DNA of 11,097 nucleotides from Candidatus Zhuqueibacterota bacterium (lineage in GTDB: Bacteria; SM23-31; B21-G16): NCBI GenBank assembly GCA_003644825.1, contig QNDJ01000020.1:1-11097 (forward strand), given 5' to 3'. Positions 1 through 6,771 of this stretch are shown in pieces. A program made the translations under genes and the position numbers. The notes beneath the pieces are model-generated. The model was not told the DNA's origin. It worked only from the letters and a program-made list of their open reading frames with translations, and ran no database searches. How positions within the stretch are numbered: position 1 is the first letter of the stretch; each line of letters starts with the position of its first letter.

Positions 1-247
1 AACTAAAATAAATGGTAAAAATATAATAATAAATGCAGATTTAATCGAGTTCATAGAATCTACACCGGATACAATTATTACTACAACAACAGGAAAAAAA
101 ATCATAGTGAATGATTCTGTTAGAGATGTGATAGTTAAAGTGATTAATTATAGAAGGAATTGTTTTCCATTTAAACGGATTAAACCTGTTTCAGATGATA
201 TAATTGAGGATTTAACAGATTATTATAAATCTTATTCGGATATTTAA
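1..247 (+). CDS. flbD: FlbD/SwrD family flagellar protein (5' end cut off by window)
   Basis: Reading frame from base 2 to the TAA at 245-247 gives 81 residues with no start codon inside the window, so only the first few residues are missing. It begins TKINGKN, then NADLIEFIESTPDTIIT, then TTGKKIIVNDSV and a C-terminal helix ending VINYRR. This matches FlbD, a small cytoplasmic protein usually found between flgE and motA or fliL. In Bacillus subtilis the homologue SwrD is known to raise motor power for swarming. After the core there is a tail of about 29 residues (PFKRIKPVSDD onward, rich in Asp and Tyr) that is longer than I expect for the family. It is too short for ordinary ORF detection here but its family signature is clear. 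motA follows 30 bases later. Confidence 0.9.
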   Translation, partial: TKINGKNIIINADLIEFIESTPDTIITTTTGKKIIVNDSVRDVIVKVINYRRNCFPFKRIKPVSDDIIEDLTDYYKSYSDI

Positions 248-277
248 AACTATCCATTAAAAGAAAAGGAGTTCTTG
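248..277 (+). promoter_or_regulatory. flbD-motA gap with motA ribosome binding site
   Basis: The gap holds AAAGGAG at 265-271, which lies 6 bases before the ATG at 278 and only 3 before the TTG at 275. The spacing therefore selects ATG 278 as the motA start. No promoter-like pair of boxes and no hairpin is evident, so motA is probably read through from upstream. Confidence 0.75.
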
Positions 278-1042
278 ATGGATTTAGCAACAATTTTAGG
301 TGTATTATTAGGAGTAGTTTTTATATTTGCATCGATTTTAATGGGGGGTTCACCGGCTTTGTTTATCAGTCCGGCTTCAGTTATGGTTACTATTGGTGGT
401 GCTTTTTCAGCTGTTCTTGTGAATTTCCCGTTAAAACAGGTGCTCGGGATTGTGGGGGTAGCAAAAAATGCAATTTTTGCCAAGGAAGAATCTCCTCACG
501 AAACAATAGCATTACTGGTAAAATTCGCTGAAAGAGCGAGGAGAGAAGGGATTCTTGCCCTCGAAAAGCAAATGGAGGAAGTAAAAGATACTTTTTTAAG
601 AAATGGTATTCAACTGGCTGTTGATGGAACGGAACCCGAACTTTTAAAAGATATTATGGAAACAGAATTGAGTTACCTTGAAGAGAGACATGCAAGAGGA
701 CGCAGTATTTTTGAGTCTCTTGGAGCTTACGCCCCAGCCTGGGGTATGATAGGTACATTAATTGGATTAATATTGATGCTTGCCAGCCTTGATAATCCTG
801 ATGCTCTGGGACCCGGGATGGCGCTTGCATTAATCACTACATTTTATGGTGCAGTTGTAGCAAATTTAATAGCTCTTCCACTGGCGGGTAAGCTTAAGGA
901 TAAATCAAAAGATGAGGTTTTAATAAGAGAACTGATGATTCAGGGAATTTTATCAATTCAGTCCGGGGATAATCCAAGAATTGTTGAACAGAAACTTAAT
1001 TCTTTTATAGCTCCTAAAGAGAGAAAATTAAGGGAGGGTTAA
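278..1042 (+). CDS. motA: Flagellar motor stator protein MotA
   Basis: A 254-residue inner-membrane protein that forms the ion-conducting stator with MotB and pushes on FliG in the rotor. Four hydrophobic segments lie near residues 4-22, 27-50, 150-170 and 178-201, with a large cytoplasmic loop between the second and third. That loop carries the charged motif RRE(G)ILALE (about 88-96), matching the Arg/Glu residues that contact FliG in Escherichia coli. Two functionally conserved prolines are present: in YAPAWGMIGT (P153) and in IALPLAGKLK (P201), equivalent to P173 and P222 of E. coli. Length is normal for the short, Gram-positive/PomA-like class. An alternative TTG one codon upstream (275) is less likely because of its distance from the ribosome binding site. 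motB starts 4 bases after the stop. Confidence 0.97.
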   Translation: MDLATILGVLLGVVFIFASILMGGSPALFISPASVMVTIGGAFSAVLVNFPLKQVLGIVGVAKNAIFAKEESPHETIALLVKFAERARREGILALEKQMEEVKDTFLRNGIQLAVDGTEPELLKDIMETELSYLEERHARGRSIFESLGAYAPAWGMIGTLIGLILMLASLDNPDALGPGMALALITTFYGAVVANLIALPLAGKLKDKSKDEVLIRELMIQGILSIQSGDNPRIVEQKLNSFIAPKERKLREG

Positions 1043-1046
1043 TAAA

Positions 1047-1802
1047 ATGGCTAGAAACAAAAAAGAAGAATGCCCTCCACCTGGAGCTCCCGGCTGGATG
1101 ACGACTTATGGAGATTGTATGACCCTTTTATTAACGTTTTTTGTTCTTTTGTTATCCTTTTCTTCAATAAGGGATGCAAAATTCAGGAGGGCAATTGGTG
1201 CTTTAAAAGGAGCTCTCGGGGTTCTCCCTTATGAGCAGTCAGTTATTAAACCGAAAGAAATGCCAATACCTCAACTTTCAAATCTTATGGAAAGTGAGGT
1301 ACAGGAATCCCTTGCTGAGTTAAATGAAACAATGAATGAAATGGGGATGTCTTCTGATATAGTAAAACTCCAGTTGACTGAAGCAGGAATAAAGATAAGA
1401 TTAAGTGATACACTATTATTTGATGTGGGGCGTGCTCATATTAAACCCCAGATATATCCGATTTTACAGGTGATTGTCGGGCTTACTGAAGGCTGGCCTA
1501 ACAAAATTATAGTTGAAGGGCATACGGATGATAGACCTATCCATACTGAGGAATTTGCCTCTAACTGGGAGTTATCAGCTCAAAGAGCTATAAACGTGGT
1601 TAAGTATTTTGAAGAACTCGGTGTTGACTCAAAAAAGCTATATCCTGTTGGGAGAGGCGCAAATGATCCAATTGTTCCTAATGACACCGAAGTTAATAGA
1701 GCACTTAACAGAAGAATAGAAATTTATGTTGAGTATGACCCAAATCAGGTACCTCTGGAAACTATCCAGAAAGTAAAAAGAAGAAGTGTAAAGGAGGAAT
1801 AA
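1047..1802 (+). CDS. motB: Flagellar motor stator protein MotB (sodium-type appearance)
   Basis: A 251-residue protein with a short cytoplasmic N-terminus, one membrane helix (about 18-39) and an OmpA-like peptidoglycan-binding domain (about 120-230). The essential ion-binding aspartate is D23 in TYGDCMTLLL. The following FFVLLLSFS (31-39) looks like the sodium-driven PomB type rather than the proton-type E. coli MotB. The OmpA-like domain shows GHTDDRPI (158-165), NWELSAQRA (173-181) and NRALNRRIEI (217-226), the peptidoglycan contacts. Residues about 40-70 form the plug/linker region. The ATG at 1047 follows GGGAGG (1032-1037) by 9 bases. The ion choice is an inference; the family call is firm. 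Confidence 0.97.
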   Translation: MARNKKEECPPPGAPGWMTTYGDCMTLLLTFFVLLLSFSSIRDAKFRRAIGALKGALGVLPYEQSVIKPKEMPIPQLSNLMESEVQESLAELNETMNEMGMSSDIVKLQLTEAGIKIRLSDTLLFDVGRAHIKPQIYPILQVIVGLTEGWPNKIIVEGHTDDRPIHTEEFASNWELSAQRAINVVKYFEELGVDSKKLYPVGRGANDPIVPNDTEVNRALNRRIEIYVEYDPNQVPLETIQKVKRRSVKEE

Positions 1803-1806
1803 ATTT

Positions 1807-2343
1807 ATGGAAGATGAATTACAGGAAGAAGGTTTTGGTGAAGAAAAAGCCGAAGCCGAAGTTAAAAAGAAAAAAGGGAAAAAGAACCCCCTAATTTTTG
1901 TTGTTGGATTTGTTGTGCTTGTTGTAGTTGCTTACTTTATTGTTGTTGGAGTTGTTAAACCATGGTTATTTCCGGAAAAAAAGGTAGAGGAAGGATTGAC
2001 CCAGAAAAAAGTTGAAGAACCACAGGAAAAAAAGGAATTCGGAGCTGTTTATGAAATAAAAGAAATAACTGTTAATGTAAGAGAAAGAAATAGAAGTAGA
2101 TACCTTATTGCTGATGTTGTTCTTGAGTTTGAAGAAAAAAAACTACCGAAAGGTGTTGAAGAAAGAGATAGTTATATGAGAGATGTTATTAGAGGAATTT
2201 TTGGACGTTTGACCTATGAAAAGGCGATGGATGTTACCTATGAGGATACTATTAAAGCTCAAATAAAGGAAGAAGTGAGTAAAATTTTACCTGAAAATGC
2301 TAAAATTAGAAGGGTTCTTTTGCCAAAAAAGGTTGCACAATAA
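1807..2343 (+). CDS. fliL: Flagellar basal body-associated protein FliL
   Basis: A 178-residue single-pass membrane protein. The N-terminus is very charged (Glu/Lys, residues 1-26), followed by a Val-rich membrane helix (about 28-50) and an extracytoplasmic FliL domain starting near residue 78 with YEIKEITVNVRE. The family's core pattern of a beta strand (RYLIADVVLEFE), a long helix (ERDSYMRDVIRGIFGRLTYE) and a C-terminal strand (IRRVLLPKK) is visible. FliL proteins ring the MotAB stator and support its assembly and torque, consistent with its place directly after motB. The ATG at 1807 follows a strong AAGGAGG (1791-1797). An Asn-Arg-rich turn (NRSR, 95-98) is unremarkable. Confidence 0.93.
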   Translation: MEDELQEEGFGEEKAEAEVKKKKGKKNPLIFVVGFVVLVVVAYFIVVGVVKPWLFPEKKVEEGLTQKKVEEPQEKKEFGAVYEIKEITVNVRERNRSRYLIADVVLEFEEKKLPKGVEERDSYMRDVIRGIFGRLTYEKAMDVTYEDTIKAQIKEEVSKILPENAKIRRVLLPKKVAQ

Positions 2344-2349
2344 GGAGGT
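2342..2349 (+). promoter_or_regulatory. Strong ribosome binding site for fliM (TTG start)
   Basis: AAGGAGGT overlaps the fliL stop codon and lies 8 bases before TTG at 2358. No ATG or GTG is available at the right distance, and the TTG reading begins with the canonical FliM N-terminal peptide, so this site decides a non-ATG start. Confidence 0.85.
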
Positions 2350-2357
2350 AATTTAAA

Positions 2358-3359
2358 TTGTCTGATATTCTTTCTCAGAAGGAGATTGATGCGCTTCTTT
2401 CTTCTGTATCGGAAGAGGAAGGGAAATCAACTGTTGAAAAACTAACAGAAGAGATTGAAGAAAAACCAGCAAATATTTATGATTTTAAACATCCCAATAG
2501 AGTATCCAAAGACCAGTTGCGAACTCTGCAAACAATACATGAAAGTTTTGCTAAAACTTTTAATGCATATTTGGCTGTCAGGTTAAGAACGATTGTTGAT
2601 ATAAATCTGATATCTGTTGACCAGTTACAATATTCGGAATTTATTCTTTCGATTTCTGACCCGAGTTGCATATATATATTCAGAGTGGAGGAATTAAACG
2701 GTGTGGCAATTCTTGAAATTAGCCCACAACTTGTATTGTTTGTAGTTGACAGGCTTTTTGGGGGTAAAGGTGGTTCCGGAGAAGAACCAAGAACGATTAC
2801 TTCAATTGAACAAACTGTAATGAAAAAGATAATTGAAAAAGCTCTTGAGAACCTATCTACAGCCTGGCAACAGGTAGCACCTCTTACTTTTATTCTGGAA
2901 GGATTTGAGAGTAACCCTGATGTAGTTCAAATTGCACCTCCAGGCGAAACAGTTATTACTGTTTCACTTGAAATTAAAATCCAGGATACATCAAGTCTTA
3001 TGAATATTTGTTTTCCTTATCTTATTCTTGAAGATATTATTTCGAAACTGAATGTTCAACATTTTATTTCCACTACCAAAAAAGAGGCTTCTGAGGAAGA
3101 AATTAATATCTTGACAGAGCGCCTGAAAATGACGCAACTGCCTGTCGTTTCATATCTTGGAAAAACAAGTTTGACAGTAAAGGATATATTTAATCTGGAA
3201 AAATATGATGTTATTGTAACTGATAAAAAAGTTAATGATTTAATCGAAATTTCAATAGGTGGAAATAATAAATTTCTGGGAAAACCCGGATTCAAAGGAA
3301 AGAAAAAAGCTGTAAAAATAATAAGAGAAATAAGAGAAGAAGATTTAACAAATATATAA
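2358..3359 (+). CDS. fliM: Flagellar motor switch protein FliM
   Basis: A 333-residue cytoplasmic C-ring protein. It starts at TTG and begins MSDILSQKEIDALL; residues 5-14 are the peptide that binds phosphorylated CheY to trigger switching. A short acidic linker follows, then the CheC-like middle domain (about 42-235) that binds FliG, including DRLFGGKGG (131-139), the GGxG region at the FliG interface. The C-terminal SpoA/FliN-like domain (about 255-325) contains LPVVSYLGKTSLTVKDIFNL. Length and domain order are typical. It is followed after 18 bases by fliY, its C-ring partner, with its own ribosome binding site. Nothing suggests truncation or frameshift. Confidence 0.97.
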   Translation: MSDILSQKEIDALLSSVSEEEGKSTVEKLTEEIEEKPANIYDFKHPNRVSKDQLRTLQTIHESFAKTFNAYLAVRLRTIVDINLISVDQLQYSEFILSISDPSCIYIFRVEELNGVAILEISPQLVLFVVDRLFGGKGGSGEEPRTITSIEQTVMKKIIEKALENLSTAWQQVAPLTFILEGFESNPDVVQIAPPGETVITVSLEIKIQDTSSLMNICFPYLILEDIISKLNVQHFISTTKKEASEEEINILTERLKMTQLPVVSYLGKTSLTVKDIFNLEKYDVIVTDKKVNDLIEISIGGNNKFLGKPGFKGKKKAVKIIREIREEDLTNI

Positions 3360-3377
3360 ATTGTAAAAGGGGTTTTT

Positions 3378-4361
3378 ATGGCATTAGAGACTCACATAAC
3401 CGATGTTCTAACAAAAATATCAGAAAAGGAAGTTCAGGAAGTATCTGAGATTTTAGGCACTGTTATAAATAAAAAGGTTACAGTTTCCCTGGAAGGTATG
3501 GATGAATTTGATTTTTCTACTGTAAAAGAGAATTATTCTGACTCTGTACTTATGGTTTCGTGCCATCTCAGTACTGACCCTGAAGGGATTATTATGGTAT
3601 TTTTAGAGAAGCCTTTAGCTATAAAAATTTCATCCTGGATGGTAATGGCTGAACCGGTGGAGGAATTGAATGAAGAACATCTGGATTCTATTAAAGAGAT
3701 AGCTAACCAGATAGGTGGAGCACTTGCACCAATCATCAGGGATGAGCTTAATATTAATATAGAAGTTCAGGGTATAGAGAGTAAGGTGGTGGATTTAACT
3801 GAAGATATATTCAGTTATCCTGGGTTAATTGCAGAAAAGTTTAAACTTGATATTAATGGTGAGGAATCGAATATAATTTATAGAGTTTTAACATCAAGTA
3901 CTGTTGAGAGTCTCATTCCAGGTAAGGAAACTGAAGAAGAAAAACCAGAAGCAGAGGCTGAAAAGGAAAAAGGTGAGGGAGAATTTGACCTTGAAAGTAT
4001 GTTGAGTGAAGCCCAGGAAGAAATAGAGGATGTTTCTGCTCCAGCGGCTGTTGAAGAGGAAAAAAAGGAGCTGGAAAAAGCACCTGAAAAGGAAGTTTTG
4101 CCAGAAAAAATGGAATTACTGATGGATTTATCTTTTCCCGTTTCAATAGAACTGGGAAGAACAAAAATGCTTATTAAGGATATTCTGGAGTTGGGGCATG
4201 GATCAGTTATTGAGTTTGATAAACTGGCTGGTGAGCCGGTTGACCTGTTAATTAATGATAAAAAAATTGCCGAAGGGGAAGTTGTTGTTATAGATGAACA
4301 TTTTGGTATCAGAATAACAAGCCTGGTGAAACCTTCTGAGAGGCTCAGTAAACTAAAGTAA
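3378..4361 (+). CDS. fliY: Two-domain flagellar motor switch protein FliY/FliN (CheC-like domain plus SpoA domain)
   Basis: A 327-residue protein, about three times the length of a plain FliN. Residues about 8-180 form a CheC/FliY-like domain. Within it, D103, E107 and N110 in [12 protein letters not shown] fit the D/S-x3-E-x2-N motif of CheC/CheX/FliY phosphatases that remove phosphate from CheY. The matching N-terminal helix reads [10 protein letters not shown], with E21 and E24 but no Asn, so the first site of the pseudo-symmetric fold looks lost. Residues about 181-243 are an acidic Glu/Lys/Ala/Pro linker. Residues about 244-320 are the FliN-type SpoA domain ([20 protein letters not shown]) that stacks on FliM in the C-ring. 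The N-terminal CheY-binding peptide of Bacillus FliY is absent. The ATG at 3378 follows AAAAGGGG (3365-3371). It could equally be named fliN. Confidence 0.93.
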   Translation: MALETHITDVLTKISEKEVQEVSEILGTVINKKVTVSLEGMDEFDFSTVKENYSDSVLMVSCHLSTDPEGIIMVFLEKPLAIKISSWMVMAEPVEELNEEHLDSIKEIANQIGGALAPIIRDELNINIEVQGIESKVVDLTEDIFSYPGLIAEKFKLDINGEESNIIYRVLTSSTVESLIPGKETEEEKPEAEAEKEKGEGEFDLESMLSEAQEEIEDVSAPAAVEEEKKELEKAPEKEVLPEKMELLMDLSFPVSIELGRTKMLIKDILELGHGSVIEFDKLAGEPVDLLINDKKIAEGEVVVIDEHFGIRITSLVKPSERLSKLK

Positions 4362-4374
4362 TTGTGGATATATT

Positions 4375-4917
4375 ATGAGGAAATTTGTTTTTTTTACTGT
4401 GTTATTGATTTTTATAACGATGTGCCTGTCAGTTAATAATACACTAGCTCAGGAAAAGAATAATTTTTTTAACACCAGTCAGATTAGTGGTCAGGATACT
4501 ACAGGTACGGGTAGCGGTTCTGTGCTTTTTAAAAATTCTTCCGGGCCAAATTTTATTCTTCTTTTACTCAAAACTGTGGGTTCTCTAATCGTAATTACTC
4601 TTTTGATTTATCTTGTGATATTATATTTTAAAAAGTTCTATATGGGTAAGAGAGGATTGAGTGTAAATTCTTCATCAATGAAAATTATAGGAACTCTTTT
4701 TTTAGCTCCTAAGAAAACGATTTATCTTGTAAAAATTGGTAAAAAAGTAGTTGTATTAGGAGTAACTGAAAGTAATATAAATTATCTTTCTGAACTAAAT
4801 GATGAAGAGCTTGGAGAAATAAATATTGATAAAGTAGCTGTTTCAAATGGTTCTTTTTCATTTCATCTTAATGGATTTCTAAGTAAGCTTATGAGAAAGG
4901 AAAAGGCGTTAAAATGA
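4375..4917 (+). CDS. fliO: Flagellar biosynthesis protein FliO/FliZ
   Basis: A 180-residue membrane protein placed between fliY and fliP, the standard fliO position. It opens with a signal-peptide-like stretch (residues 1-25, MRKFVFFTVLL onward, ending NTLA before QEK), then a polar Ser/Thr/Gly-rich external segment. A membrane helix lies at about 58-84 (FILLLLKTVGSLIVITLLIY), followed by a basic cytoplasmic domain with the family pattern MKIIGTLFLAPKKTIYLVKIGKKVVVLGVT (102-131, given in part), NINYL and a C-terminal helix. FliO helps FliP assemble into the export gate. The ATG at 4375 has only a weak GTGGA (4364-4368) upstream. The stop overlaps the fliP start by 4 bases (ATGA), suggesting coupled translation. 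FliO diverges fast, so the call rests on layout as well as sequence. Confidence 0.88.
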   Translation: MRKFVFFTVLLIFITMCLSVNNTLAQEKNNFFNTSQISGQDTTGTGSGSVLFKNSSGPNFILLLLKTVGSLIVITLLIYLVILYFKKFYMGKRGLSVNSSSMKIIGTLFLAPKKTIYLVKIGKKVVVLGVTESNINYLSELNDEELGEINIDKVAVSNGSFSFHLNGFLSKLMRKEKALK

Positions 4918-5675
4918 AAAGAATTTTCTGTGTAAAAAGCGTTCTGTTTTTATTATTGCTAATAGTTTTGTTATCTGGCTCGGTTAAAGCGCAGGTACCT
5001 ACAATTCCGAAAGTTACAATTGGAATTGAAAGAGCAGAAAAACCTGGTGATGTTGCTATTACACTTCAGATTCTTTTTTTAATGACGATTTTATCTCTTG
5101 CGCCAGCGTTGTTAATATTGTTGACATCTTTTACAAGGATAATAATTATATTTCATTTTATACGTCAGGCACTGGGAACTCAACAAATGCCGTCCAATCA
5201 GATTCTTATAGGTCTGGCTCTATTTTTAACATTTTTTATTATGGGTCCTGTATGGAAGGAGGTGAACAGTAAAGCCATTCAGCCGTATCTTCAGGAGAAA
5301 ATAACAAGTAAGGAAGCATTTAATGAAGCTGTTAAACCTGTAAGACACTTTATGCTAAAATTGACAAGAGAAAAAGACCTTGCGTTGTTTGTGAAGTTTG
5401 CGAATCTGAATAAACCCCAAAACCCTGATGAAATACCGACTCGTGTATTAATACCGGCTTTTGTTATTTCTGAATTGAGAATAGCTTTTCAAATCGGGTT
5501 TATTCTTTATGTTCCTTTTTTAATGATAGATATGATAGTAGCTTCTGTATTAATGAGTATGGGTATGCTTATGTTACCACCCATAATGATTTCTTTACCG
5601 TTTAAAATTTTACTTTTTGTTCTTGTAGATGGATGGTATCTGATTATTGATTCAGTAGTAACAAGCTTTCGATGA
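4914..5675 (+). CDS. fliP: Flagellar type III export gate protein FliP
   Basis: A 253-residue polytopic membrane protein; five copies form most of the export-gate pore with FliQ and FliR. It has a cleavable-looking signal peptide (1-26, ending SVKA before QVP), as is usual for FliP, then hydrophobic segments at about 48-80, 95-114, 180-212 and 226-250. Signature stretches are TSFTRIIIIFHFIRQALGT (71-89), QMPSNQILIGLALFLTFF (91-108) and DMIVASVLMSMGMLMLPP (206-223). The Met-rich MGMLMLPP matches the pore gasket of the family. ATG 4914 overlaps the fliO stop and follows AAAAGG (4901-4906). Confidence 0.97.
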   Translation: MKRIFCVKSVLFLLLLIVLLSGSVKAQVPTIPKVTIGIERAEKPGDVAITLQILFLMTILSLAPALLILLTSFTRIIIIFHFIRQALGTQQMPSNQILIGLALFLTFFIMGPVWKEVNSKAIQPYLQEKITSKEAFNEAVKPVRHFMLKLTREKDLALFVKFANLNKPQNPDEIPTRVLIPAFVISELRIAFQIGFILYVPFLMIDMIVASVLMSMGMLMLPPIMISLPFKILLFVLVDGWYLIIDSVVTSFR

Positions 5676-5707
5676 CCTTTTCATTTAAGGTTATCGGCAA
5701 ATTTTGT

Positions 5708-5713
5708 GAAAGG
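5708..5713 (+). promoter_or_regulatory. Ribosome binding site deciding the fliQ start
   Basis: GAAAGG lies 9 bases before ATG 5723. The upstream in-frame ATG at 5672, which overlaps the fliP stop, has no such site before it. This supports the shorter, family-length FliQ. Confidence 0.65.
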
Positions 5714-5722
5714 TTTAGTAAA

Positions 5723-5992
5723 ATGACACAGGAATATATAATTTATCTTGGAAGAGAAGCGGTTTATACCGTGTTATTGGTTTCAGCACCAATGTTAGGC
5801 CTTGCACTTGTAGTAGGCCTTGCTATAGGGATTTTTCAAGCAGTAACTTCTATTAATGAGATGACACTGACATTTATACCAAAGATTATAGTTGTAATTC
5901 TGGCGCTGGTGATATTTGCGCCCTGGATGATGAATGTTCTTTTAACATTTACTATTAATTTGTTTACAATTGTTCCTAACTTTGCGAAATAA
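5723..5992 (+). CDS. fliQ: Flagellar type III export gate protein FliQ
   Basis: An 89-residue protein with two membrane helices (about 16-37 and 50-72); four copies wrap the FliP/FliR pore. The start MTQEYIIYLGREAVYTVLL is the canonical FliQ N-terminus, and GIFQAVTSINEMTLTFIPKI (36-55) is the family signature. The open frame continues upstream to ATG 5672, which would add 17 residues and overlap the fliP stop by 4 bases. I chose 5723 because the protein then has the usual length and a ribosome binding site precedes it. fliR starts 1 base after the stop. Confidence 0.95.
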   Translation: MTQEYIIYLGREAVYTVLLVSAPMLGLALVVGLAIGIFQAVTSINEMTLTFIPKIIVVILALVIFAPWMMNVLLTFTINLFTIVPNFAK

Positions 5993-5993
5993 T

Positions 5994-6764
5994 ATGTATA
6001 ATTTGAGTTTTCATCAGTTTATAGTATTTTTTCTTGGTTTTGTCAGGATTGCTACGATACTGTGTACTGTTCCTGTATTTGGATTTAATGCGGTTCCAAA
6101 TGCGGTAAAAGCTGGTCTTGCTTTTCTTGTTTCTTTAGTAATGTATCCGATAATTGATGCAGGGAATTTCAGGATTCCAATCCAGTTATGGCCTTTTATA
6201 TTTCTTGTTTTAAAAGAGGTAACAGTGGGCTTAATTATTGGTTTATCTACAGCCTTTTTATTTGTTGGTATACAAATGGCAGGTCAGTTAGTCGGGCTTG
6301 ATATGGGTTTTGGTATAGTAAATGTACTGGACCCACTAACTGGAGAACAGGTATCGATAATGGGACAGTTTCAATATGTTTTAGCCCTTATTATATTTTT
6401 GTTGATGGATGGACATCATTTTTTCTTACAGGCGATAAAGGCTTCCTATGATGTTATTCCAGTAGGTGGGGTAGTTTTCTCAAAGATGATTTCAGGTAAA
6501 ATTGTTGAAATGAGTGGAAAAATATTTATTATTGCTTTAAAAATAGGAGGACCAGCCCTTGCTGCTTTATTTCTGACAGATTTTGTTATGGGTATAGTTG
6601 CGAGAACTGTTCCACAAATGAATATTTTTATAGTTGGTTTTCCACTTAAAATCTCTGTAGGTTTGTTAATTGTAGGATTATCATTACCATTGTTTATTTA
6701 TGTATTTGATAAGCTTGTGGAAGTTTTTAAACATGATGTGGTTCAATTAATTCAAATTTTGTAA
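5994..6764 (+). CDS. fliR: Flagellar type III export gate protein FliR
   Basis: A 256-residue hydrophobic protein with about six membrane segments; one copy completes the FliP5-FliQ4-FliR1 gate. Signature parts are FVRIATILCTVPVFG (16-30), LKEVTVGLIIG (73-83), MGFGIVNVLDPLTGEQ (104-119) and ARTVPQMNIFIVGFPLKI (203-220). The chosen ATG begins MYNLSFHQF, typical of FliR, 1 base after the fliQ stop. A TTG at 5970 in the same frame would extend it by 8 residues into fliQ and has no support. No Shine-Dalgarno-like sequence is visible before either start, so translation probably depends on ribosomes finishing fliQ. Confidence 0.95.
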   Translation: MYNLSFHQFIVFFLGFVRIATILCTVPVFGFNAVPNAVKAGLAFLVSLVMYPIIDAGNFRIPIQLWPFIFLVLKEVTVGLIIGLSTAFLFVGIQMAGQLVGLDMGFGIVNVLDPLTGEQVSIMGQFQYVLALIIFLLMDGHHFFLQAIKASYDVIPVGGVVFSKMISGKIVEMSGKIFIIALKIGGPALAALFLTDFVMGIVARTVPQMNIFIVGFPLKISVGLLIVGLSLPLFIYVFDKLVEVFKHDVVQLIQIL

Positions 6765-6771
6765 TTGAAAT

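Noticed and set aside
250-483. Open frame on the minus strand opposite motA, and similar minus-strand frames opposite fliM, fliY, flhB, flhA and flhF
   Set aside because: All lie fully inside strongly supported + strand genes, their translations show no family features, and they arise readily from the codon bias of the genes opposite.
4388-4395. Run of eight T near the 5' end of fliO, a possible phase-variation tract
   Set aside because: Eight bases is short for slippage, the run encodes Phe residues in the signal peptide, and such runs are expected by chance in AT-rich DNA. A similar run of A at 94-101 in flbD was rejected for the same reason.
5255-5264. GAAGGAGGTG, a very strong Shine-Dalgarno-like sequence inside fliP
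   Set aside because: It encodes the conserved WKEVN segment of FliP, and no start codon lies at a suitable distance downstream, so an internal start is not supported.
5970-5996. Upstream TTG start for fliR inside fliQ
   Set aside because: It adds residues not typical of FliR, has no ribosome binding site, and ATG 5994 gives the usual N-terminus.
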